Below are positions 24,769-31,291 of a stretch of DNA of 64,000 bases, piece after piece (within the stretch, counting starts at the first letter, position 1; every line of letters starts with the position of its first letter). The position numbers and the translations under genes are program-made. The stretch is from Streptomyces viridochromogenes. GTDB lineage: Bacteria; Actinomycetota; Actinomycetes; Streptomycetales; Streptomycetaceae. The stretch lies in assembly GCF_001270495.1 (NCBI RefSeq), contig NZ_LGUR01000265.1, forward strand, positions 108,140 through 172,139. The letters are read 5' to 3'. The notes under the pieces are model-generated. The model did not search any database, had not been told where the DNA came from, and was given only the letters and a program-made list of their open reading frames with translations.

Positions 24769-24901
24769 CCAGCGACAACGCGGTAGCGGCAACCGGCCTC
24801 GGTTGCCGCTACCGCGCCGCTACCCATCCGCTACCGCTACCCCTTCCCGCTACCTCAAACAGGCCCCTGACCTGCGCGGTAGCGGAGGTAGCGGAAGTAG
24901 C
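24722..24901. repeat. GGTAGCGG / CCGCTACC iteron-like region
   Basis: At least ten copies of the octamer GGTAGCGG or its complement, some degenerate, lie between the end of the ATPase gene and the excisionase gene. They include a strong hairpin with arms GGTAGCGGCAACCG and CGGTTGCCGCTACC (from 24791). The octamer equals the acceptor 3' end of the tRNA-Ser target, and GGTAGCGGAGG matches its first 11 bases. It may be the replication origin or a binding region for Xis/Int. Confidence 0.65.
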
Positions 24902-24978
24902 GGCCCTCAGAAGGGGCCTGTCCCACGAAGGCCCTGCTCCCCAAATCCCCACCCGTGAGACGAAGGAGCGTCATTCGC

Positions 24979-25224
24979 ATGGACACGGCCCACATTGCCG
25001 ATGCCATCGACCCCACCCTTGTGCTTCTGACCGTCGAAGAGGCAGCCCGCCGTCTCCAGATAGGTCGGACCGTCTGCTACCGGCTCATTCACTCCGGAGA
25101 GCTGGAGTCCATCACCGTCGGCCACCTCCGCCGGGTCCCCGCTGACGCCGTTCCCGAGTTCGTTACCCGCCGCCGCAAGAGGCAGCGCCCCGCCCCCGCC
25201 CTGACCGCCGTCCCGGCCGCCTGA
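24979..25224 (+). CDS. Excisionase (MerR-type helix-turn-helix, Xis)
   Basis: 81 residues. VLLTVEEAARRLQIGRTVCYRLIHSGELESITVGHLRRVPADAVPEFV is the helix-turn-helix of DNA-binding excisionases. A basic tail RRRKRQRP follows. ATG 24979 is chosen over an upstream GTG because GAAGGAG lies 8 bases before it. It is 9 bases from the integrase gene, the standard xis-int arrangement, and would direct excision by bending arm DNA. Confidence 0.88.
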   Translation: MDTAHIADAIDPTLVLLTVEEAARRLQIGRTVCYRLIHSGELESITVGHLRRVPADAVPEFVTRRRKRQRPAPALTAVPAA

Positions 25225-25233
25225 GGAGTACGC

Positions 25234-26523
25234 ATGGCAGAAGACAAGAGCGACAAGAAGCGCACCCGTCAGCCGAACGGCCGTTCGTCCATCTACCAGG
25301 GCGCGGACGGCAAGTGGCACGGCCGCGTGACCGTCGGCATCCGCGACGACGGCAAGCCGGACCGCCGCCACGTCGAGCGGAAGACCCGCGCTGAGGTGAC
25401 CGCCGCCGTTCGCGAGTTGGAGCGGGAGCGCGACGCGAAGACCATCCGGAAGGCCGGGCGTGCCTGGACGGTCAAGACATGGCTGACCCACTGGATCGAG
25501 AACATCGCGCCCCTCGCAGTCAACGAGAACACGATGGTGGGGTACGGCGTGGCGGTGCGGAAGCACCTGATCCCCGCACTCGGTGCTCACCGGCTGGACA
25601 AACTCAAGCCGGAGTACATCGAGAACTTCTACGGCCGCATGGTGGCCGACGGCCGCAAGGCGGGGACGATCCACCAGATTCACCGCACGTTCCGCACCGC
25701 ACTGAACGAGGCGGTGCGGCGTGGCCACCTCGCCCGCAACCCCGTGCAACTTGCCAAGTCCCCACGGGTCAGCGAAGAGGAGATCGAGCCGTACACCGTC
25801 GAAGAGGTACAACGGCTGTTGCGTGCTGCCGACGACCGTCGGAACTCTGCACGGTGGGCCGTCGCGCTCGCCCTCGGACTCCGGCAAGGCGAAGCGCTCG
25901 GGCTCAAGTGGGCGGATGTCGACCTGGACCGGGGCGTCCTCATGGTCCGGCGAAGTCGCCGTCGGCCGCGCTACGCCCACGGCTGTGGGGATGCCTGCGG
26001 GAGGAAAGCCGGGTACTGCCCGCAGCGTCAGCGAACGAACCCGGAGACGGCCGACACGAAGTCTCGCGCCGGACGCCGAGCCGTGGGCCTGCCCTCCCAA
26101 CTCGTAGACCTGCTGCGCACCCACCAGACCAAGCAGCAGGCCGAACGCGCGGCGGCCGGCGCCGAGTGGGCGGGCGAAGGGTGGCTCTTCGCGACCCCGA
26201 CCGGGCGAGGCACATCCCCCCGAACGGACTACGACGACTGGAAGGAGCTACTGGACGACGCGAAGGTCCGAGACGGCCGGTTGCACGACGCCCGCCACAC
26301 CGCCGCCACGGTCCTGCTGATCCTCGGAGTCTCCGAGCGTGCCGTCATGGGGCTCATGGGTTGGTCCACCACGGCCATGGCCGCGCGGTATCAGCACATG
26401 GTCGACTCCGTTCGTAGCGACGTCGCCCGCCAGGTCGACGGACTGATCTGGAGGCCGGACCGGGACGGGCCGTCCGACGATGATGATGACGGAACAGCCG
26501 AATCCCGGGTCCGGGTGCCGTGA
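25234..26523 (+). CDS. int: Tyrosine site-specific integrase
   Basis: The 429-residue recombinase integrates the element into tRNA-Ser. An N-terminal AP2-like arm-binding region (GRSSIYQGADGKWHGRVTVG) is followed by a SAM-like core-binding domain near residues 80-150. In the catalytic domain I see Arg in LGLRQGEALGLKWADVD (about 214), HDARHTAATVLL (HxxR, about 350-354), and GWSTTAMAARYQHM with nucleophile Tyr386. An insertion HGCGDACGRKAGYCPQ near residue 250 is common in actinomycete integrases. It lies about 950 bp from the tRNA end. Confidence 0.95.
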   Translation: MAEDKSDKKRTRQPNGRSSIYQGADGKWHGRVTVGIRDDGKPDRRHVERKTRAEVTAAVRELERERDAKTIRKAGRAWTVKTWLTHWIENIAPLAVNENTMVGYGVAVRKHLIPALGAHRLDKLKPEYIENFYGRMVADGRKAGTIHQIHRTFRTALNEAVRRGHLARNPVQLAKSPRVSEEEIEPYTVEEVQRLLRAADDRRNSARWAVALALGLRQGEALGLKWADVDLDRGVLMVRRSRRRPRYAHGCGDACGRKAGYCPQRQRTNPETADTKSRAGRRAVGLPSQLVDLLRTHQTKQQAERAAAGAEWAGEGWLFATPTGRGTSPRTDYDDWKELLDDAKVRDGRLHDARHTAATVLLILGVSERAVMGLMGWSTTAMAARYQHMVDSVRSDVARQVDGLIWRPDRDGPSDDDDDGTAESRVRVP

Positions 26524-26557
26524 GGACCTGGGGGCAGGCTTCCAGTCTGCCCCCGGG

Positions 26558-26860
26558 CTAGTTCACGGCCTTGCCGCCCAACAGGCCAACCATCGCGCCA
26601 AAGCCCAAGTTTGCGAGGGTGGAACAAGTGTCCATGGCTGACTTCGCGGCATCAGTCGGCTTTTCGATGAAGATACCGATGTAGAGGCTAGCCGCGAGAG
26701 TAAGAAGCGTGATCACCGTCACGCAGATAAAGACCAGCTTGAAGTGGGCGGTCACCGTGGTGACCTCTGGCGCAGCAGGAACTGCAACGGGAACTTGGCC
26801 TGGGGCAGGTGCGGGAGCGACAGGGGCGTCAGTGCTGGCGTTCGCTAGCCCTTCACTCAT
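26558..26860 (-). CDS. Small membrane protein of the right cargo
   Basis: About 100 residues: an Ala/Pro-rich N-terminus (APAPAPGQVPVAVPAAPEV), one long hydrophobic segment KLVFICVTVITLLTLAASLYIGIFI (about residues 43-67) and a second weak one near the C-terminus (LGFGAMVGLLGG). The ATG at 26860 lies inside the end of the upstream EACC1-like gene (overlap 8 bases), so the two are co-translated. Codon use is less biased than in the transfer genes. Function unknown. Confidence 0.65.
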   Translation of the reverse strand: MSEGLANASTDAPVAPAPAPGQVPVAVPAAPEVTTVTAHFKLVFICVTVITLLTLAASLYIGIFIEKPTDAAKSAMDTCSTLANLGFGAMVGLLGGKAVN

Positions 26861-27278
26861 TGGACCCACCCCCTTGGGTGGGCTGGGTGCCGTTAGTCCC
26901 GCCTGTTTGGTGGCCTGACTCTCCCGTGCTCACGATTCCGCCCGCCATGCCCGAGATGGCAACACTGCGGCCAGTTGCGACCACGCCCTGGGCCGGGATG
27001 CGCGGGGCCCCGCCGTTGTCTTCCTGATCTTCGTTCTCAGGAGGGGGCCCGGGACTGTCAGGCCTCGTGTTCAGGAGCTCATCCAGGGCTGTCCGGATTT
27101 CTTCTGGGCTGGAGCCGCTTACCTCCACCCGCTTACCGTCCAGCTCGACGATCACGGAGGTTCGTCGCGGGCGTTGAAAGATTGCACGTAGAACGCTTCG
27201 CGCAACATCACTGACCACGGTGAGGACGGCACCCGCTAAGACGGCCACGGCCATCGATGCCCAGTAGTCGGAGTTCAT
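26853..27278 (-). CDS. EACC1-like effector-associated protein with N-terminal membrane segment
   Basis: The 141-residue protein has a hydrophobic segment SMAVAVLAGAVLTVVSDVARSVL (about residues 8-30), then RRTSVIVELDGKRVEVSGSSPEEIRTALDELL, which resembles the short beta-alpha core of effector-associated constant component 1. The C-terminal part reads RSVAISGMAGGIVSTGESGH, close to the I-x-G-x-x-x-G-I-V-S-T-G-D motif found in proteins of predicted conflict systems. It sits between the integrase and the tRNA, on the opposite strand to the AICE backbone, as cargo usually does. The partner enzyme expected in EACC1 systems (a protease or STAND NTPase) is absent. Confidence 0.5.
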   Translation of the reverse strand: MNSDYWASMAVAVLAGAVLTVVSDVARSVLRAIFQRPRRTSVIVELDGKRVEVSGSSPEEIRTALDELLNTRPDSPGPPPENEDQEDNGGAPRIPAQGVVATGRSVAISGMAGGIVSTGESGHQTGGTNGTQPTQGGGSNE

Positions 27279-27406
27279 GCATCACCTTCCCCCCGGGAGG
27301 TGTGCGACTGCGGCGGTCGCGTCATTCCCTCCTCCAAGATTGTGCTCCATGAGGCCCCCGCCCGTGCACTGTTCTGCAGGGTGCCGCAGCTTGGCGGAAG
27401 GCAAGT

Positions 27407-27428
27407 GAGACGGAAAGTGAGACGGAGC
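27407..27428 (+). repeat. Arm-type repeat, right end of element 2
   Basis: The same TGAGACGGA, 3 bases, TGAGACGGA block as at 14746-14767 with one mismatch, 44 bp inside the tRNA-Ser att copy. Confidence 0.65.
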
Positions 27429-27434
27429 AGCACG

Positions 27435-27463
27435 AAGGGCCCGGTCCAATGGACCGGGCCCTT
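27435..27463 (-). terminator. Current tRNA-Ser terminator, carried by element 2
   Basis: AAGGGCCCGGTCC / GGACCGGGCCCTT form a 13-bp perfect stem with a 3-base loop, 10 bases downstream of the tRNA 3' end on the minus strand. It belongs to the element and replaces the original hairpin now found at 1097-1128. Confidence 0.8.
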
Positions 27464-27473
27464 TGTCTACCTG

Positions 27474-27558
27474 CGGTAGCGGAGGGATTTGAACCCTCGG
27501 TGACTTGCGCCACACTCGCTTTCGAGGCGAGCTCCTTCGGCCGCTCGGACACGCTACC
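27474..27558 (-). tRNA. tRNA-Ser (anticodon CGA)
   Basis: A complete 85-nt cloverleaf on the minus strand. The acceptor GGTAGCG pairs with CGCTACC, the anticodon stem CTCGC/GCGAG encloses loop CTCGAAA (anticodon CGA, reads UCG), there is a long class II variable arm as in tRNA-Ser, and the T-loop is TTCAAAT. The discriminator is G and CCA is not encoded. The 3' half is supplied by element 2, so integration kept the gene functional. Confidence 0.96.
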
Positions 27559-27628
27559 GAGGGAGACCTTACAGCACCGTCGGCCGTGCTCTGAAATCCG
27601 TTTCCCCGCCCGGCCCCCGGTCAGGGCG

Positions 27629-28060
27629 TCAGCGGGTCCGGAAGAACTCGGTGAGAATCCTGGCGCAGTCCTCGGCGAGCACGCCCTCGATCACCTCAGG
27701 CCGGTGGTTGAGCCGCCGGTCGCGGACGACGTCCCAGAGGGAGCCCGCCGCACCGGCCTTGTCGTCCCGGGCGCCGTACACGACCCGGTCCACCCGGGAC
27801 TGCACGATCGCACCGGCACACATGGTGCAGGGCTCCAGCGTGACGACGAGCGTGCAGCCTGCGAGCCGCCACTCCCCGACCTTCGCGGCCGCCCGCCGGA
27901 TGGCCAGCACCTCGGCGTGGGCGGTCGGATCGCCGGTCGCCTCGCGCTCGTTGTGACCGGCGGCGAGCACGGTCGTACCGTCGGCGGACAGCACGACGGC
28001 GCCGACGGGGACGTCCCCGCCCCGGACGGCCAGTTCCGCCTCGTCCAGGGCGAGCCGCAT
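27629..28060 (-). CDS. tadA: tRNA-specific adenosine-34 deaminase
   Basis: The 143-residue enzyme converts A34 of tRNA-Arg(ACG) to inosine in the cytoplasm. It has the deaminase zinc motifs PTAHAEVLAIRRA (His and catalytic Glu, near residue 48) and VTLEPCTMCAGAIVQ (two Cys ligands, near 75-78), with GAVVL before and KAGAAGSL after, all typical of TadA. The first ATG is at 28060; the frame is open upstream with no ATG or GTG before the neighbouring stop, so a slightly longer start at CTG cannot be excluded. It lies downstream of its associated-protein gene on the same strand. Confidence 0.93.
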   Translation of the reverse strand: MRLALDEAELAVRGGDVPVGAVVLSADGTTVLAAGHNEREATGDPTAHAEVLAIRRAAAKVGEWRLAGCTLVVTLEPCTMCAGAIVQSRVDRVVYGARDDKAGAAGSLWDVVRDRRLNHRPEVIEGVLAEDCARILTEFFRTR

Positions 28061-28119
28061 CGCGGCCCGCCAGCGGTCGCGTACGGGGTCGGGCAGTTCG
28101 GGCCCCTGCTCGAACGAGG

Positions 28120-28647
28120 TCAGCGGACGGTCTCCAGCACCTCCGAGGCGCCCAGCGCCTCGGCGATCGCACCGAGCGCGTCCTCGGCGTCCAGGGCCTT
28201 CAGCTCCTTCTCGCTGACGCCGAGGTCGTCGAGGATCTCGGTATCGCCGACGGGGCTGTGCGGAACGGCTTCCGCGGAGCCGCCGTCCTCGTCGTCGTCG
28301 GAGTCGCCGTCGGGCTCCTCCGTGCCGTCGAGGTCCAGGGAGTCCAGGTCGCTGTCGTCGCCGGGCTCCCTTCCGAGCAGTTCGTCGGTGAGCAGGATCT
28401 CCCCGTAGCTGCTGCGGGCAGCGGCGGCGGCGTCCGAGACGTAGATGCGAGGGTCCTCCTCGCCATCGATGCGGACGACCCCGAACCAGGCGTCCTCCTG
28501 CTCGATGAGCACGAGCACCGTGTCGTCCTCGGGCGAGGCTTCACGGGCCAGGTCGGCCAGGTCCGACAGGGTCTCCACATCGTCGAGCTCTGTGTCGCTC
28601 GCTTCCCACCCGTCTTCGGTGCGCGCGAGCAGTGCGGCGAAGTACAC
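28120..28647 (-). CDS. tRNA adenosine deaminase-associated protein
   Basis: The 175-residue acidic protein begins MYFAALLARTEDGWEASDTELDDVETLSDLADLAREA and contains DTVLVLIEQEDAWFGVVRIDGEEDPRIYVSD. This matches the actinobacterial family annotated as tRNA adenosine deaminase-associated. A strongly acidic linker (DDSDLDSLDLDGTEEPDGDSDDDEDGG) precedes a C-terminal helix region. I chose GTG 28647, which has GGGAGAG 5 bases upstream; an in-frame ATG at 28668 would add 7 residues. The distance to tadA suggests an operon, but the molecular role is unknown. Confidence 0.85.
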   Translation of the reverse strand: MYFAALLARTEDGWEASDTELDDVETLSDLADLAREASPEDDTVLVLIEQEDAWFGVVRIDGEEDPRIYVSDAAAAARSSYGEILLTDELLGREPGDDSDLDSLDLDGTEEPDGDSDDDEDGGSAEAVPHSPVGDTEILDDLGVSEKELKALDAEDALGAIAEALGASEVLETVR

Positions 28648-28962
28648 CGTGACTCTCCCACTGGTCATAGGCGTGCCGGTTGGGGGTCCCCCCGGCGGAG
28701 GTTGGGGGCGGGGAGAGCTGTGCTCCGAGCCCACCCACTCGGAATCGTGGCAGAAACAAGGCGTTCAGGGGACGTCTTCGGCTCCCTGTGTCCGGCAGTT
28801 TTGATCGCGTTGGCCCGAGGGGGTCCGCGAGCATGTCCGTGAAGGACTCACCAGCGCACTCGTTGCCGCCACGTGCGGATCGTACGCGGCTTTTCCTGCT
28901 GTCCACGCACGCCCACCGCTCCAACGCCCCCGAAGGGCGCGCATCTTCCCCGGCGGCTCGCT
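28648..28962. other. Intergenic region without recognised gene
   Basis: About 315 bases between the deaminase-associated gene and a small basic protein. Reading frames here have no recognisable product. It should hold the promoter of the leftward tadA operon. Confidence 0.4.
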
Positions 28963-29154
28963 CTACCAGCGGAACGTTCGCATACGCAGGGCGTGGCGCA
29001 GGCGGGCCGCCTTGGCGCGGCGCGGCTGGACCCGGTCCCGCAGGGCGCGGGCCTCGGCGAGCTCCCGCAGGAACTGGGCGCGGCGCCGACGGCGTGCGGC
29101 GTCCGCCTCCTCCTGCGCGGTGTCCGCCGGGGACTCACGATCAGGCATAGGCAC
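28963..29154 (-). CDS. Small Arg-rich conserved protein
   Basis: 63 residues, strongly basic: AQEEADAARRRRRAQFLRELAEARALRDRVQPRRAKAARLRHALRMRTFRW. It is helical and without membrane or catalytic features. The ending MRMRTFRW is familiar from other Streptomyces at this locus. Start GTG 29154 follows GGGGGTGGT; an ATG at 29148 is an alternative. The role may involve nucleic-acid binding, judged only from charge. Confidence 0.65.
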   Translation of the reverse strand: MPMPDRESPADTAQEEADAARRRRRAQFLRELAEARALRDRVQPRRAKAARLRHALRMRTFRW

Positions 29155-29286
29155 ACCACCCCCGGTATGTCCCTCCCACTTTCCCTCTGACGGGCGGTTT
29201 GATGCCAGGGCAAGGGTGATGTGTTGGCCTGTGGATTGCTGCGTGTGAGGGCGCTGGGCCTACCCGGCCCGGTTAATGTTGTGGAC

Positions 29287-29922
29287 ATGCGTCTCCACGT
29301 CGTCGACCACCCCCTGGTCGCTCACAAGCTCACCACGCTGCGCGACCAGCGCACCGACTCGCCGACCTTCCGTCGGCTCGCCGACGAACTGGTCACCCTG
29401 CTCGCCTACGAGGCCACGCGGGACGTGCGCACCGAAGCGGTCGACATCACGACCCCGGTCACCGACACCACCGGCGTCAGGCTCTCCCACCCGCGCCCGC
29501 TGGTGGTGCCGATCCTGCGCGCCGGCCTCGGCATGCTGGACGGCATGGTCCGGCTGCTGCCGACCGCCGAGGTGGGCTTCCTGGGCATGATCCGCAACGA
29601 GGAGACGCTTGAAGCCTCCACATACGCCACGCGCATGCCGGAGGACCTGTCCGGACGTCAGGTGTACGTCCTTGACCCGATGCTCGCCACGGGCGGCACG
29701 CTGGTCGCGGCGATCCACGAGCTCATCAAGCGCGGCGCGGACGATGTGACGGCCGTGGTGCTGCTGGCCGCGCCCGAGGGCGTCGAGCTGATGGAGCGCG
29801 AGCTGGCGGGGACGCCGGTGACGGTGGTGACGGCCGCCGTCGACGACCACCTCAACGAGCACGGGTACATCGTGCCGGGGCTGGGGGACGCGGGGGACCG
29901 TCTTTACGGCGCGGCCGAGTAG
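29287..29922 (+). CDS. upp: Uracil phosphoribosyltransferase
   Basis: The 211-residue enzyme makes UMP from uracil and PRPP in pyrimidine salvage. Full-length family features are present: [48 protein letters not shown]-type region [14 protein letters not shown], the PRPP loop [12 protein letters not shown] (about residues 128-139), and the uracil-binding [14 protein letters not shown] near the C-terminus. The ATG at 29287 gives the standard N-terminus; upstream in-frame codons are not conserved. Confidence 0.96.
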   Translation: MRLHVVDHPLVAHKLTTLRDQRTDSPTFRRLADELVTLLAYEATRDVRTEAVDITTPVTDTTGVRLSHPRPLVVPILRAGLGMLDGMVRLLPTAEVGFLGMIRNEETLEASTYATRMPEDLSGRQVYVLDPMLATGGTLVAAIHELIKRGADDVTAVVLLAAPEGVELMERELAGTPVTVVTAAVDDHLNEHGYIVPGLGDAGDRLYGAAE

Positions 29923-29946
29923 GCGGGGTAGCGGGGAAGGGGTTTC

Positions 29947-30591
29947 TCAGCAGCCCCGCTTGTCAGTGGGCGTCGGCTGAGGCTTGGCCAGGGCGGCCAA
30001 GGCCCGGTCGGCGTCCGCCCTCTTCGTGAGTTCCTTGAACTTGTCGCCGATGATCAGGTCGACGGTCGCGCCCTTGCGGGCCGCGTCGGTACGGCGTTCG
30101 GCCGTCGTGAGCTGGGTGGCGAGGACCGGCAGCGAGGTGTTCAGGGACGCGGCCGGGCCCAGCAGCAGCCCGGTGCCCTTGACCTTCTTGTCGAACTCCT
30201 TGGTCGCGTTGCCCACGTCACCGATCTTGAAGCCGCGCTTCTTCAACTCGTCCGCGGTCTGCTTGGCGAGGCCGCTGCGGGTCGTGGCGTTGAAGACGCT
30301 GACGGTGATCTTGCCCGGCTTGGGCAGCGTCGCGGGGGCTTTGGCCGTGGCCGAGGGGGTCGCCCCGGTCTCACAGTCGGCCCTCGGGCCGGCCGCCGAG
30401 GCCTTTTCGCCGCCGCCGGTGAAGAGGTCGATGAGCTGGAGGGTGCCCCAGCCGATCATGCCGACCGCGGCGGCGGAGGCGACGGTGACGACGAGGAGCC
30501 TCCCGCGCCGCCGAGGACGGCGCATCCGCGGGTACTTGTCCCCCTTGATCCGGTACTGGCCGCCCATGCCCGGGGGAGTCAGCATGCTCAT
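29947..30591 (-). CDS. Membrane protein with LytR C-terminal domain
   Basis: 214 residues: a cytoplasmic start GGQYRIKGDKYPRMRRPRRRGR, one membrane segment LLVVTVASAAAVGMIGWGTLQLI (about residues 32-54), an Ala/Pro linker, then the extracellular LytR_C domain KITVSVFNATTRSGLAKQTADELKKRGFKIGDVGNA (about 92-127). Such domains accompany cell-wall polymer ligases, but no LCP catalytic domain is present. Its place after upp is usual in Streptomyces. ATG 30591 is chosen because further upstream residues are not conserved-looking; a second ATG at 30585 is possible. Confidence 0.85.
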   Translation of the reverse strand: MSMLTPPGMGGQYRIKGDKYPRMRRPRRRGRLLVVTVASAAAVGMIGWGTLQLIDLFTGGGEKASAAGPRADCETGATPSATAKAPATLPKPGKITVSVFNATTRSGLAKQTADELKKRGFKIGDVGNATKEFDKKVKGTGLLLGPAASLNTSLPVLATQLTTAERRTDAARKGATVDLIIGDKFKELTKRADADRALAALAKPQPTPTDKRGC

Positions 30592-30712
30592 GGGCGCAGC
30601 GTAGTGCGCCCGAGCGGCAATGCCTACTAGATGATCATTCGAGGCCGCGCGGTCCAACCCGAAAGGGGCAACTGGTGACGCCCGGTCGCGTCAGCCCCCG
30701 GGGCCAGCCGGG

Positions 30713-31009
30713 TCAGTCCAGTTCCAGGACCCTCGCGTGCAGGACCTGGCGCTGCTGGAGCGCCGCCCGCACCGCGCGGTGGAGGCCGTCCTCCAGATAG
30801 AGGTCGCCCTGCCACTTCACGACGTGCGCGAAGAGGTCGCCGTAGAACGTGGAGTCCTCGGCGAGCAGTGTTTCCAGATCGAGCTGACCCTTGGTCGTCA
30901 CGAGCTGATCGAGGCGGACCGGGCGCGGCGCGACGTCCGCCCACTGCCGGGTGCTTTCCCGGCCGTGGTCGGGGTACGGCCGGCCGTTTCCGATGCGCTT
31001 GAAGATCAC
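30713..31009 (-). CDS. ParB-like / VapB-annotated conserved small protein
   Basis: 98 residues: MIFKRIGNGRPYPDHGRESTRQWADVAPRPVRLDQLVTTKGQLDLETLL, then FAHVVKWQGDLYLEDGLHRAVRAALQQRQVLHARVLEL. The DGLHR block resembles the GHHR-type nucleotide pocket of the ParB/sulfiredoxin fold. I recall that homologues are often labelled VapB antitoxin, but no toxin is adjacent. It is well conserved in Streptomyces at this place; function unknown. Confidence 0.7.
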   Translation of the reverse strand: MIFKRIGNGRPYPDHGRESTRQWADVAPRPVRLDQLVTTKGQLDLETLLAEDSTFYGDLFAHVVKWQGDLYLEDGLHRAVRAALQQRQVLHARVLELD

Positions 31010-31291
31010 ACGGAAAGCCTACCGGTCAAGACCTTCCGGGCGCAGCCATGACGACGGAGTGCGACGCTGGAAATGCGATAGCAAAACGGGACGAACCGGC
31101 AAAGCCGGAGGAAGTGGTGGCCGGATCGGTGGTGCGGGCCGTGTGGATCTCGCCCCCGCCGCCCCTACCCGTCCCATACCTGGGGCTGCGCCCGCGGACC
31201 CCCGCTTTCGGCCCGAAGGGCCTCGTCCTCAAATGCCTGACGGGCTGCGACACGCCGTGCCCGTCGGAGTTCGAGAGGGTGGTGGGCTGAG

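Larger units (their letters stand above)
14584..27527. mobile_element. Element 2: pSAM2-like integrative conjugative element (AICE)
   Basis: A 12.9-kb element bounded by 55-nt direct repeats of the tRNA-Ser 3' half. It carries the whole AICE toolkit: GntR (KorSA-type) regulator, Spd-type membrane proteins, a single FtsK/SpoIIIE translocase for double-stranded DNA transfer, prim-pol and DUF3631 ATPase for replication, excisionase and tyrosine integrase. Integrase and excisionase sit beside the tRNA end, as expected. Cargo includes a GNAT acetyltransferase, a PycTM-like membrane protein and an EACC1-like pair. All frames are intact, so it may still be mobile. Confidence 0.88.
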
